Assembly: GCA_020851035.1 (NCBI GenBank)
Contig: JADZDM010000024.1
Location: 1 to 64,000 of the forward strand
Source: Gemmatimonadaceae bacterium
GTDB lineage: Bacteria; Gemmatimonadota; Gemmatimonadetes; Gemmatimonadales; Gemmatimonadaceae
Length of the DNA: 64,000 nucleotides
Reading direction: 5' to 3'
The notes under the pieces were generated by a model that was given only the letters and a program-made list of their open reading frames with translations, was not told the DNA's origin and ran no database searches. This document shows positions 26,788 to 35,469 of this stretch, piece after piece (within the stretch, counting starts at the first letter, position 1; each line of letters opens with the position of its first letter). Made by a program: the position numbers and the translations under genes.

Positions 26788-27497
26788 CGCCGCCGGGGCA
26801 GCCCGGCGCCGCCATCGCGATCGACTCGCTGCAGTTCGCGTATGGCAGCGGGCCGCGCGTGCTCGACATCCCGCAGCTCAGCGTGGCCCGCGGTGCCCGC
26901 GTCTTCCTGCACGGGCCCTCGGGCTGCGGCAAGACCACGCTCCTCGGCATCCTCGCCGGCGTGCTGCCCGCCACCACCGGCCGCGTGCGCGTGCTGGACC
27001 GGGACCTGGTGGCGATGAGCAGCGCGCAGCGGGACGGCTTCCGCGCCGAGTGTGTGGGGTACGTGTTCCAGCAGTTCAACCTCATCCCGTACCTCAGCGC
27101 GTACGACAACATCGCGTTGCCGTGCCGGCTCGATGCGCGCCGCCGCGCGCGCCTTGGCGCCGTGCCGCTCGACGCGGCCATCCGTGACGTGGCGGCGCAG
27201 CTCGACATCACCGCACTGCTGCACCAGCAGTCCACCGCGTTGAGCGTGGGCCAGCAGCAGCGCGTGGCCGCGGCGCGCGCGCTGCTCGCCGCGCCGGAGC
27301 TGGTGATCTGCGACGAACCCACGTCGTCGCTGGACACCGACCGCCGCGACGCCTTCCTCGCGCTGCTGGCGAGCAGCGTGGAGCGGGCCGGCGCCACGTT
27401 GCTGTTCGTGAGCCACGACGCGGCGCTCGGCGCCCGCTTCGACGTGCAGCTCTCGCTGCCGCAGCTCAACCGCGCCGCCCGGAGTGATGCGGCGTGA
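26784..27497 (+). CDS. ABC transporter ATP-binding protein, LolD/MacB type
   Basis: The protein is 237 aa. It has Walker A GPSGCGKTT, the Q-loop in YVFQQFNLIPYLSAYDN, the signature LSVGQQQRVAAARALL (LSxGQ form), Walker B LVICDEPTSSLD and the switch His in FVSHD. Its GTG overlaps the preceding stop (GTGA), and its own stop overlaps the GTG of the FtsX-type permease. Type VII ABC ATPases of this class move lipoproteins or drive periplasmic work rather than solute import. Confidence 0.93.
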   Translation: MTPPGQPGAAIAIDSLQFAYGSGPRVLDIPQLSVARGARVFLHGPSGCGKTTLLGILAGVLPATTGRVRVLDRDLVAMSSAQRDGFRAECVGYVFQQFNLIPYLSAYDNIALPCRLDARRRARLGAVPLDAAIRDVAAQLDITALLHQQSTALSVGQQQRVAAARALLAAPELVICDEPTSSLDTDRRDAFLALLASSVERAGATLLFVSHDAALGARFDVQLSLPQLNRAARSDAA

Positions 27498-28804
27498 GGA
27501 TGCTCCTCTCCCTCGCCTGGCGCTCGCTGCGCAACCGTCCCGTCACGTCGATCCTGACCGTCGCGGCGGTGGCGCTGAGCATCACGCTGCTGCTGGGCGT
27601 GGAACAGGCACGGCGCGGCATGCGCGAGAGCTTCACCGGCACGATCAAGGGGACCGACCTCGTGGTCGGCGCGCGTGGCGGCACCCTCCAGCTGCTGCTC
27701 GGTGCCGTCTTCGGCATCGGCTCACCCACCGGCAGCGTGCCGTACCCGGTGTACGAGCAGTGGGCGAAACACCCCGCCATCCGGTGGACGGTGCCGCTGG
27801 CGATCGGTGATTCGCACCGCGGCTACCGCGTGATCGGCACCACGCCGGCGCTGTTCGAGCACTGGCGGTACCGGAGTTCCGGGCGGCTGACGTTCGCGCA
27901 GGGCCGGGTGATCGGCGGGGCCGGCGACGTGGTGCTGGGCAGCGAGGTGGCCGAGCGGCTGGGCTACACGCTGGGGGCGGCGGTGACGGTGGGGCATGGC
28001 CTCAATGCCGTGGAGGGCCTCGGTGACCACGAGGCACACCCGTTCACAGTGGTGGGCATCCTGGCGCCGACGTTCACGCCGCTGGACCGCGCGCTGTTCG
28101 TGACGCTGGACGGGATCGAGGCGATGCACGAGGCGGGCGAGGTGCCGGGGCTGCCCGGGGCCGGGGCGCCGCCCGCGATGCCCGGCGCGACCCCGCCGGT
28201 GATGCCGGGTGCTCCCGCCGCGCCGCCGGCCAACGTGTTCGAGGACCAGCCGAAGGCGCTCAGCGCGTTCCTGGTCGGCACCCGCACGCGGTTCGAGACG
28301 CTGCGCCTGCAGCGTGAGATCAACCAGTACAAGGCGGAGCCTCTGACGGCGGTGATCCCGGGCGTGACGCTGGCCGAGCTGTGGAAGACGCTCGGCACGG
28401 TGGAGGGGGGGCTCCGGCTGGTGGGGGCGCTCACGATCGTGGTGGGGCTGATCGGCATGCTGGTGGCGCTCTATTCGTCGCTCGAGGCGCGGCGGCGCGA
28501 GATGGCGGTGCTGCGCGCGGTGGGGGCACGCCCGTCGATGATCGTGTCACTGCTGGTGCTGGAGAGCGGGCTCCTGACGCTGCTGGGCTGCGCGCTTGGC
28601 GTGGCGCTGGTGATGGGGGGCTTCGCGCTGGCGCAGGGGGTGATCGAGTCGAACACCGGTGTGCACATCGCGGTGCAGGCGCCGGGGGCGCTGGAGTGGG
28701 CGTACATCGGGGTGGTGCTGACGGCGGGGGTGCTGGTGGGGCTGGTGCCGGCGTGGCGGGCGTACCGGAGCTCGCTCGCGGACGGCCTGAGTCCGCGACT
28801 CTGA
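27494..28804 (+). CDS. FtsX/MacB-type ABC permease
   Basis: The protein is 436 aa from a GTG coupled to the ATPase gene stop; the ATG at 27500 is an alternative. One N-terminal membrane helix (LRNRPVTSILTVAAVALSIT) is followed by a large extracytoplasmic domain of about 280 residues with a Pro/Gly/Ala-rich insert near 220-245. Three helices end the protein, with the FtsX-type EARRREMAVLRAVGA sequence between them. This is the type VII permease layout. Its C-terminal codons form the first palindrome of the 25-bp array that follows. Confidence 0.92.
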   Translation: MRMLLSLAWRSLRNRPVTSILTVAAVALSITLLLGVEQARRGMRESFTGTIKGTDLVVGARGGTLQLLLGAVFGIGSPTGSVPYPVYEQWAKHPAIRWTVPLAIGDSHRGYRVIGTTPALFEHWRYRSSGRLTFAQGRVIGGAGDVVLGSEVAERLGYTLGAAVTVGHGLNAVEGLGDHEAHPFTVVGILAPTFTPLDRALFVTLDGIEAMHEAGEVPGLPGAGAPPAMPGATPPVMPGAPAAPPANVFEDQPKALSAFLVGTRTRFETLRLQREINQYKAEPLTAVIPGVTLAELWKTLGTVEGGLRLVGALTIVVGLIGMLVALYSSLEARRREMAVLRAVGARPSMIVSLLVLESGLLTLLGCALGVALVMGGFALAQGVIESNTGVHIAVQAPGALEWAYIGVVLTAGVLVGLVPAWRAYRSSLADGLSPRL

Positions 28805-28907
28805 GTCCGCGCGGGCACGTTGACTCTGTCCCCTTCGCGGCCGCCTGACTCAGAGTCAGCGGTGGTTCCGTGACTCAGAGTCCGAGGCGGCGGCGCGACT
28901 CTGAGTC
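28797..28907. repeat. Five palindromes (GACTCWGAGTC) phased at 25 bp
   Basis: The 11-base palindrome GACTCWGAGTC occurs perfectly at 28797, 28847, 28872 and 28897. A degenerate copy (GACTCTGTC...) starts at 28822, so five units begin at exact 25-base steps. The 14-base stretches between cores are GC-rich and not conserved. The first core spans the stop codon of the FtsX-type permease gene. It may be an operator array or a degenerate tandem repeat. The core is too short for a CRISPR repeat. Confidence 0.85.
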
Positions 28908-29492
28908 CCGGCGTTACAGAGTGCGCGCATTTGGCGGGGTGGCGCCGGGGGATTGCAGACAGTGCGTGACCAATCGAGGCGCGCGTCCCACACTGTGCGA
29001 CCTCGACAGTGGGATCGCTGCCACACTCCCGTCCGTTTCTGTCGCCGGTGCCTCGTGGTGCGACATCACTTCCGGACGCTCCGGTCCCCGGCGGGCTCAG
29101 CCAAACCCTTGCACGACAAGGTGTTAGCGTGTGACGAGTGGTGCCGGCGCTGCCAGCCTCCGCCAATTGTCCCGCTTGGCACTCGCCATGCCCTGAGTTC
29201 AGGTGCAAAGCGTTCGCGTAAGTGCCGGAGCGGCGGAGAGTAGCGGTGTTCTGGCGCGATGAGGCGCCGCTAGCATGCGCGTGCACGAGCGATCCCGAGC
29301 GCTTTGCCGCGCGACGGCGGGTCGTCTCCCCTCGGGGAGGCGGCCCGTCTTTTCGTGCGCGCCAGTGGAGCGGGTCGCGAGCGCCGCCCGTGCCGGCGCC
29401 TGGAGCCGGGCAGAGGATGCGCGCCGGCAACGGGGGTGCCGCGCCGACCGTACGACGGGAAGATTCGTGCGTTCACTCCTTCGCGAGGCTTC
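28805..29492. other. Long intergenic region, otherwise empty
   Basis: Apart from the palindrome array at its left end, I see no gene, tRNA, riboswitch or inverted repeat of note in these 688 bases. Open frames on both strands here have no family features. The region between about 28910 and 29220 is less GC-rich than the neighbouring genes and contains several GTGCGAC / CACACTG-type short strings without clear symmetry. It probably holds the promoter of the M28 peptidase gene. Confidence 0.45.
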
Positions 29493-31130
29493 ATGTCCTG
29501 GTCCGTCCGTCGATTCACCGGCACCGTCGCGCTGACGGTGCCTGCGCTGCTCACCGCCCAGCGGCCGGTGGAGGCGCCCACCGCGCCGAACGCCATGGCC
29601 CGGCCCATCGCGCCCGAGGAGTGGCCGGCGTGGGTGCGCCGCACCCCGGTCACCGATCCGATGCTGCTCCGCATCATGGAGGAGGGGATGCAGCGCTCGG
29701 AGGCGGGGGCGCTGGCACAGGTCCTCACCGACTCCGTCGGGCCGCGGCTCACCGGCTCGCCGGGGTTCACGGCCGCCGGTGACTGGCTGTTGCGCAAGTA
29801 CGCGGAGTGGGGCATCACCGCGCGAAAGGAGGCGTACGGCACCTTCAACGGTTTCCGCCGCGGCGTGACGCACGTGGACCTCGTGGCGCCGCGGGTGCGC
29901 ACGCTCGAGGCCACGATGCTGGCGTGGAGCCCCGCCACCAACGGCGCGGTGACCGGCGACGTGGTGGTGCTGCCGCAGTTCGAGTCGGCGGAGTCTGCAC
30001 ACGCATGGCTGATGGCCACCCGTGGCAAGTTCGTCATGATCAACGCCCCGAACCTGAGCTGCCGCACACCGCAGCAGCTGGCCGAGTTCAGCACGCCGGC
30101 GTCGCTGGCGGCGCTGCGCGCCGGACAGGATTCGCTGCGCGTGAGCTTCAACAACCGCAACGTCTCGGCCGCCGGCCTGCAGGACAGCCTGAAGGTGTAC
30201 GGCGCCGCCGGCGTGGTCACCTTCGGCTGGTCGAACTATCCGGGCATCAACAAGGTGTTCGGCACGCCGCGCCAGCAGGTGCCGACGTTCGACCTGAGCT
30301 GCGAGGATTACGGGCTGGTGTACCGCCTGGCCTCGCGGAACCAGGGGCCGAAGCTCCGCGTGCAGCTCGAGAGCGAGTTCCTGGGTGAGCAGCCGGTGGC
30401 GAACACCATGGCCGAGATCCGCGGCACTGGCCGCACCGCCAGCGAGTACGTGATGCTCTCGGCCCACCTCGATTCGTGGGAGGCCGCCAGCGGCGCCACC
30501 GACAACGCCACCGGCACGGTGACGATGCTCGAGGCGATGCGGATCCTGAAGAAGGCGGGCTTCAAGCCGAAGCGCACCATCCTCGCCGGTCACTGGGGCG
30601 GGGAGGAGCAGGGTCTGAACGGGTCACGCGCCTTCGTGAAGGACCACCCGGACGTGGTGAGCGGGCTGCATGCGCTGTGGAACCAGGACAACGGCACCGG
30701 CCGGATCGTGGGGATGGGCGCGAGCGGCCTGGTGAGCGCGGACACCGTGATTCGCGGCTACCTGTCACAGCTGCCGAGCGACTTCACGCAGTGGATCCGC
30801 TACTCCGGTGTCGGGGTGCCGGGCACCGGTGGCACCGACCACGTGAGCTTCGTCTGCGCCGGCGCACCGGGCTTCGGCCTCAATGCACTGGGCTGGGACT
30901 ACGGCTTCACCACCTGGCACACGAATCGTGACACGTACGACAAGATCGTGGTGGACGACCTGAAGCAGAACGCGACGCTGGTCGCGATGCTGATATACCT
31001 CTCCAGCGAGGATCCGACGTTCATGCGCCGGGTGAAGCGCGACCCGCTGCCGAACGGCCCGAGCGGTTCGCCAGGGGCCTGGCCGAGCTGCGTGGACGGG
31101 ATGCGGAACACCAGCGGCTACCGGCGGTAG
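29493..31130 (+). CDS. Exported M28-family zinc aminopeptidase/carboxypeptidase
   Basis: The protein is 545 aa with a Sec signal (MSWSVRRFTGTVALTVPALLTAQ). A PA-type insert lies in the first half. Then the M28 metal motifs appear: LSAHLDSWEAASGATDNATG (His and Asp ligands), HWGGEEQGLNGSRAF (catalytic Glu and next Glu ligand), GTGGTDHVSF (Asp) and TTWHTNRDTYD (His). It should cleave peptides or dipeptides in the periplasm or outside. The start ATG at 29493 precedes the signal directly. Two hairpins follow the stop. Confidence 0.93.
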   Translation: MSWSVRRFTGTVALTVPALLTAQRPVEAPTAPNAMARPIAPEEWPAWVRRTPVTDPMLLRIMEEGMQRSEAGALAQVLTDSVGPRLTGSPGFTAAGDWLLRKYAEWGITARKEAYGTFNGFRRGVTHVDLVAPRVRTLEATMLAWSPATNGAVTGDVVVLPQFESAESAHAWLMATRGKFVMINAPNLSCRTPQQLAEFSTPASLAALRAGQDSLRVSFNNRNVSAAGLQDSLKVYGAAGVVTFGWSNYPGINKVFGTPRQQVPTFDLSCEDYGLVYRLASRNQGPKLRVQLESEFLGEQPVANTMAEIRGTGRTASEYVMLSAHLDSWEAASGATDNATGTVTMLEAMRILKKAGFKPKRTILAGHWGGEEQGLNGSRAFVKDHPDVVSGLHALWNQDNGTGRIVGMGASGLVSADTVIRGYLSQLPSDFTQWIRYSGVGVPGTGGTDHVSFVCAGAPGFGLNALGWDYGFTTWHTNRDTYDKIVVDDLKQNATLVAMLIYLSSEDPTFMRRVKRDPLPNGPSGSPGAWPSCVDGMRNTSGYRR

Positions 31131-31138
31131 TACAGGAT

Positions 31139-31158
31139 GCGTGGAGGGGAGTCCACGC
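31139..31158 (+). terminator. Hairpin after the M28 gene
   Basis: A 7-bp perfect stem (GCGTGGA / TCCACGC) with loop GGGGAG lies nine bases after the stop. It is not followed by a T run, so it may protect the 3' end rather than terminate. Confidence 0.4.
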
Positions 31159-31180
31159 AAACCTCCTGGGTGGGAGTATG

Positions 31181-31220
31181 CGGGGTCGGTTGCCGAAAGG
31201 TGGCCGGCCCCGTGTGTTTT
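31181..31220 (+). terminator. Probable intrinsic terminator of the M28 gene
   Basis: CGGGGTCGG at 31181-31189 pairs with CCGGCCCCG at 31204-31212 (one G-T pair), and TGTGTTTT follows at 31213-31220. Stem plus T tract fit an intrinsic terminator downstream of the M28 gene. Confidence 0.55.
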
Positions 31221-31279
31221 CCCGGTGCCTGCGCGGCGGATGCACGCGCCGCGCCGCCGTGCGGGCACGTCGCGCAGAC

Positions 31280-31313
31280 ATACTCACACACACACTCACA
31301 CACACAACACACG
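31280..31313. repeat. CA-rich microsatellite
   Basis: About 34 bases of ACACAC with interspersed CTCACA units sit upstream of the DinB-like gene. Simple CA tracts are uncommon in such GC-rich DNA and may vary in length between strains. It lies 47 bases before the gene start, so length changes could alter promoter spacing. Confidence 0.8.
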
Positions 31314-31359
31314 CAGCGTGCGCGCGACCGGCGCATGCGCACGCAGCCAGGGAGGCAGG

Positions 31360-31902
31360 ATGCCGCAGCAGACCGAGTGGTGGCAGCGCGGGCCGGTGGA
31401 AGGTGTGCAGCCGCTGCTGCAGCCGGTGGCGCACATCGTCCTGCAGGTGGGTGAGACCACGCACGAACTCGTGGCGGGGCTCGACGAACCGGGATGGAAC
31501 GCGCGTCCCGCCGGTGTGGCCTCACCGGCGTTCCACGTGCGGCACATGACCGGTGTGCTCGACCGGCTCTTCACGTACGCACGCGGGGAGGGACTCTCGC
31601 CCGCGCAGTTCGAGGCGCTGCGTGCCGAAGCTTCACCGCTCGCGTTGGATGACGTGCCGGCGCTGATGGCGGCGTTCGATGCACGTGTCGCTGCTGCGCT
31701 GGCCGAGCTGCGCACCATCGACCCGGCGATCCTCGGTGACTATCGCGCCGTTGGCCGCGCGCAGTTGCCATCGAGCGTGATCGGCTGCCTGGTGCACGGC
31801 GCGGAGCATGCGATGCGGCATGTGGGGCAGCTCTCGGTGACCGTCCGCGTGCTCCGCGACGGCGCCGGCGCGCCACCGGCAGGGGCTGCGGCGCCGACGT
31901 AG
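31360..31902 (+). CDS. DinB-family protein
   Basis: The protein is 180 aa with a GGAGG ribosome-binding site at 31351-31355. DinB_2-like helices carry His ligand candidates in LQPVAHIVLQVGETTHELV, FHVRHMTGVLDRL and LVHGAEHAMRHVGQL. Function and substrate are unknown. The response regulator gene starts 8 bases after its stop, so the three genes 31360-34124 may form one unit. The C-terminal tail is Ala/Pro-rich and probably disordered. Confidence 0.82.
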   Translation: MPQQTEWWQRGPVEGVQPLLQPVAHIVLQVGETTHELVAGLDEPGWNARPAGVASPAFHVRHMTGVLDRLFTYARGEGLSPAQFEALRAEASPLALDDVPALMAAFDARVAAALAELRTIDPAILGDYRAVGRAQLPSSVIGCLVHGAEHAMRHVGQLSVTVRVLRDGAGAPPAGAAAPT

Positions 31903-31910
31903 ATTCCGGG

Positions 31911-32651
31911 ATGCGCATCCTCTTCGCCGAAGACGATCGTCCGCTGCGCACCTCGATCAGCCGTGGCCTGCGCGAGGCGGCGTACGAGGTGGAGCAGACC
32001 GGCACCGGCACCGGCGCACTCACGCTGGCGGACGAGGGGCCGTGGGATGCGGTGATCCTCGACGTCCTGCTGCCCGGACAGAGCGGGATCGAGGTGTGTC
32101 GGGCCATCCGGGCGCGTGGCGACCGGGTGCCGATCCTGATGCTGACCGCGCTCGATGCCGTGGAGCATCGCATCGCCGGCCTCGACGCCGGCGCCGACGA
32201 CTACCTCGTGAAGCCGTTCGACTTCGGTGAGCTGCTGGCGCGGCTGCGCGCGCTCACGCGGCGCGGATCGGATGCCCTCACGCCGACCGTGGTGGTGGGC
32301 GACCTGGTGATCGACATCGCGCGCCACACGGTGCAGCGCGGTGAGCGCCCGATCACGCTCACGGCCACCGAGTTCGCGTTCCTGCTGGTGCTGGCCCGCA
32401 GCGCCGGCCGGGTGGTGAGCCGTGCCGACCTGATGGCGAGCGTGTGGGAGGACCACCGCAGCACGTACTCCAACATCATCGACGTGTACGCCAGCCGGCT
32501 GCGCCGCAAGATCGACGACGGCGAGGCGGTGCCGCTGTTCACGACGCTGCGCGGCACGGGTTTCGTGCTGCAGGCACCGCCGCCGGCGGCCGCGGGGAGT
32601 GTGCCCTCGCGCGCGCCCGCCCGCCGGCGCCAGCCCCGTCGCGCGGACTGA
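31911..32651 (+). CDS. OmpR/PhoB-family response regulator
   Basis: The protein is 246 aa. The receiver has the acidic EDD near the N-terminus, the phospho-Asp in VILDVLLPG near residue 51, and the Lys in YLVKPFDFGEL. A winged-helix Trans_reg_C domain follows, with LTATEFAFLLVLARSAGRVVSR and YASRLRRKIDDG. The C-terminus is a basic Pro/Arg-rich tail. The kinase gene starts 3 bases after its stop. A TAGATT hexamer ends 5 bases before the ATG, though it overlaps the previous stop codon. Confidence 0.95.
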   Translation: MRILFAEDDRPLRTSISRGLREAAYEVEQTGTGTGALTLADEGPWDAVILDVLLPGQSGIEVCRAIRARGDRVPILMLTALDAVEHRIAGLDAGADDYLVKPFDFGELLARLRALTRRGSDALTPTVVVGDLVIDIARHTVQRGERPITLTATEFAFLLVLARSAGRVVSRADLMASVWEDHRSTYSNIIDVYASRLRRKIDDGEAVPLFTTLRGTGFVLQAPPPAAAGSVPSRAPARRRQPRRAD

Positions 32652-32654
32652 CCG

Positions 32655-34124
32655 GTGCCACGCTGGCCCACATCCCTGCGCTGGCGACTGACGGTCCGCT
32701 ACACGATCCTCCTCGCCCTGCCGCTGGTGGCCTTCGCGCTGGGGTGCTACATGCTCGTCGCCCGCACGCTGGAGCGGCGCACCGATGTGTTCATCACCGA
32801 TGCACTGAACGCCTTCTCGCGCGAGCTGCGCGCGGAACGGCGCAGCGACCAGGGCGCCATCGCCGCCATCCGGCAGACGGTGGAGGAGGTGCGGTTCCGC
32901 GCGCTGAACATCGCGATCGTCGACAGCAGCGGTCACGTCATCGCGACCTCCGGGCGCATCGAGGAACCGGCCGACCTGGCCCTCGAACGCCCGGCGACCG
33001 ACCTGTTCACCGACACCCTGCTGGCGCAGCTCCGCCAGCAGGAGCCCGATGTCGTCGCGACCACCGTGCGCAGCGCCGGCGGCCAGGTGCGGGTGCTGGC
33101 GCGGCCGCTGGACCTCGGCGTGGGTACGGGGCGCTTCGTGCTGATGGGGGCGTACTCACTCGACGAGATCACGGCGGTGATCGACGGCATCCGCCGCGCC
33201 TTCCTCATCTCCATCCCGGTGCTGCTGCTGATCGCGGCGCTGGGCAGCCACGCACTTGCCAACCGCTCGCTGGCCCCGCTGGCCGCCATGTCGGCGCAGG
33301 CCTCGGCGATCACCGTGCGCAACCTGCACGAGCGCCTGCCCGTCACGGGGGGCGACGAGCTGGTGCAGCTGGCGACGGTGTCGAACGGCCTGCTCGACCG
33401 GCTGGAGGAGGCGTTCGAGCAGCAGCGCCGGTTCGTGGCGGATGCCTCGCACGAGTTACGGACGCCGACCGCCGTCGTGAAGACCGAGGCCGACGTGACC
33501 CTCTCCCGCCCCCACCGCGACGAGGAGGAGTACCGCGCCTCGGTGACGGTGATGCAGGACGCGGCGCACCGCATGTCGCGCATCGTCGCCGACCTCTTCC
33601 TGCTGTCGCGCGCCGATGCCGGCCACCTCGTGATGAAGTCGGAGCCGCTCTACCTGGACGAGGCGGTGCAGGACGCCACCCGCGTGCTGCGACGGCTGGC
33701 GGCGGAACGCGGGGTGGAGATCGTGGTGCACGAGCTGAGCGAGGCGCCGCTGGTGGGGGACCGCGACCTGCTCGGGCGGCTGGTGCTGAACCTGCTCGAC
33801 AACGCCGTGAAGTACTCCCCGCCAGGGGGCACGGTGGATGTCTCGCTCACGCACGATGCGGCTGGCTACGCGATCCGCGTGCACGACCGCGGCCCGGGGA
33901 TCCCGCCGGAGTCGCGGGAGCGGATCTTCGAGCGCTTCTACCGCGTGGATGCGGCCCGCTCCCGCGCCGACGCGAGCGCGACCAGCGGAGCCGGGCTGGG
34001 CCTCGCGATCGCGCGGCGCATCGCGGTGATGCACGGCGGCGCGGTCTATCTGGAGCATTCGCGTCCCGGTGACACGCAGTTCCTGATCACCCTCCCTGCC
34101 GCCGGGCTCGCCACGTCGGGGTGA
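32655..34124 (+). CDS. Sensor histidine kinase, partner of the preceding regulator
   Basis: The protein is 489 aa from a GTG. A membrane helix near residues 15-35, a periplasmic region of about 140 residues and a second helix near 175-195 lead into HAMP. The H box DASHELRTPTAVVKTEAD carries the phospho-His near 265. The HATPase domain has the N box LVLNLLDNAVKYS, then HDRGPGIPPESRERIFERF and SGAGLGLAIARR. It is a classical EnvZ-type membrane kinase. The stimulus is unknown; homologous pairs often control metal or envelope responses. Confidence 0.95.
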   Translation: MPRWPTSLRWRLTVRYTILLALPLVAFALGCYMLVARTLERRTDVFITDALNAFSRELRAERRSDQGAIAAIRQTVEEVRFRALNIAIVDSSGHVIATSGRIEEPADLALERPATDLFTDTLLAQLRQQEPDVVATTVRSAGGQVRVLARPLDLGVGTGRFVLMGAYSLDEITAVIDGIRRAFLISIPVLLLIAALGSHALANRSLAPLAAMSAQASAITVRNLHERLPVTGGDELVQLATVSNGLLDRLEEAFEQQRRFVADASHELRTPTAVVKTEADVTLSRPHRDEEEYRASVTVMQDAAHRMSRIVADLFLLSRADAGHLVMKSEPLYLDEAVQDATRVLRRLAAERGVEIVVHELSEAPLVGDRDLLGRLVLNLLDNAVKYSPPGGTVDVSLTHDAAGYAIRVHDRGPGIPPESRERIFERFYRVDAARSRADASATSGAGLGLAIARRIAVMHGGAVYLEHSRPGDTQFLITLPAAGLATSG

Positions 34125-34298
34125 GCGGTGGGTGACGATACCGATCAGGACCGTTGAATCGCGGTGTCTGGACCGGAGATTGCGTGGTATGTTATTCCAA
34201 GCAAGGAAAATCGACCTTCGCCTCCACTGTAGCGCCGGCGTCACACCGCACCCGGCTGCTGGGGAGAAGGGCGGGCGGCGCGATGCGGTGCCGCGGAG

Positions 34299-35459
34299 AT
34301 GCTCGAGCGGACACGACTGGGCATGGCTGAATCGCGGCGCTGGTGGCACGATGCGTGGGCTGGTGACCGGGATGCGTCCGACCTCGCCATGCGCAGCGAG
34401 CACCGGCTTGCCCGCAGCCGATTTGCCGTCGTGCTCATGTTCACGGTGTACGGCGTTGCCGTGGCACTGCGTGAGCCGCGCGGCACGACGTACTGGGGTG
34501 CGATTCCGGTCAACCTCACCTGCCTCGCGCTCGCCACGGTGGTGCTGGTCATCACGCGGCGGGGCCAGCGGCCCACCTGGCTCGCCACCGCGACGGCACT
34601 GGGCGACGTCACCATGGTGTCGCTGCTGCACCTGCTCGAACTGCTCCAGGGCACGCCGTCGGCAGCGCTCAACGGACGCATCACCTTCACAGCGTACTTC
34701 TTCGCGCTGCTCGGCACCTGCGTGCGCTGGGATCGTCGCATCGCCGTCGCGGCCGGCGCGATGGCGGCGGCGCAGTACGGCCTGATCGTGCTCGCGGGGG
34801 CGCGGTCCTGGCCGGCGACGGTCACCCCCGACATCGTGCGCTACGGCACCTTCGACGCCGGCGTGCAGGTGGAGCGGATCCTCACGCTCCTGCTGTTCGG
34901 CGCGGCCTGTGCCTCGATCGCCCACTGGGCCACGAAGCTGAAGGGGTTCGCGACCACCGACCAGCTCACGCGCCTCATGAACCGGCGCAGCTTCGAGGAA
35001 CGCATGCGCGACGAGCTCCTCATGGCGTGGCGGCGCCGGTCGGACCTGGGCGTGGTGATGATCGACATCGACCATTTCAAGCAGGTGAACGACATGCACG
35101 GGCACCACGCCGGCGACCATGTGCTGCGTCAGGTGGCGACGATGCTGCGGACCTCGGTGCGCCGCACCGACCTCGTGAGCCGGTGGGGCGGTGAGGAGTT
35201 CGTGATCGCCTTCCTCGACGCCTCGCTGGTGCAGGCGTCGCACGAGGCGGAATCGCTGCGGAAGGTGGTGGAGGGCACGCCGGTGACGCTCTCCAACGGC
35301 GAGGTGGTGCGCATCACGCTGTCGATCGGCGTGGCGGCGGCGTCGGGCGAGGGGTTCGACTTCGACACCCTGGTGCGGGCGGCGGACCAGCACCTGCTCT
35401 CGGCCAAGCGCGAGGGCCGGAATCGGGTGGTCACGGCCGGCATGCCCGCCGCGGTCTGA
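34299..35459 (+). CDS. Membrane-bound diguanylate cyclase
   Basis: The protein is 386 aa. About five or six membrane helices cover residues 40-205. A C-terminal GGDEF domain of about 165 residues carries DIDHFKQVNDMHGHHAGD, RWGGEEF and an RRTD inhibitory site just upstream. It should make c-di-GMP from GTP with product inhibition. The start may instead be the ATG at 34323. It is preceded by about 170 AT-richer bases with TATGTT at 34188 as a possible -10 element. It is the third c-di-GMP enzyme in 18 kb. Confidence 0.93.
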   Translation: MLERTRLGMAESRRWWHDAWAGDRDASDLAMRSEHRLARSRFAVVLMFTVYGVAVALREPRGTTYWGAIPVNLTCLALATVVLVITRRGQRPTWLATATALGDVTMVSLLHLLELLQGTPSAALNGRITFTAYFFALLGTCVRWDRRIAVAAGAMAAAQYGLIVLAGARSWPATVTPDIVRYGTFDAGVQVERILTLLLFGAACASIAHWATKLKGFATTDQLTRLMNRRSFEERMRDELLMAWRRRSDLGVVMIDIDHFKQVNDMHGHHAGDHVLRQVATMLRTSVRRTDLVSRWGGEEFVIAFLDASLVQASHEAESLRKVVEGTPVTLSNGEVVRITLSIGVAAASGEGFDFDTLVRAADQHLLSAKREGRNRVVTAGMPAAV

Positions 35460-35469
35460 CCGTCGCGGG

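Noticed and set aside
28797-28907. CRISPR array
   Set aside because: The conserved core is only 11 bases and the spacing only 14 bases. No cas gene is present in the window.
28908-29492. Small genes in the long gap before the M28 peptidase
   Set aside because: Open frames here are short, Arg/Cys-rich and lack a ribosome-binding site or any recognisable motif.
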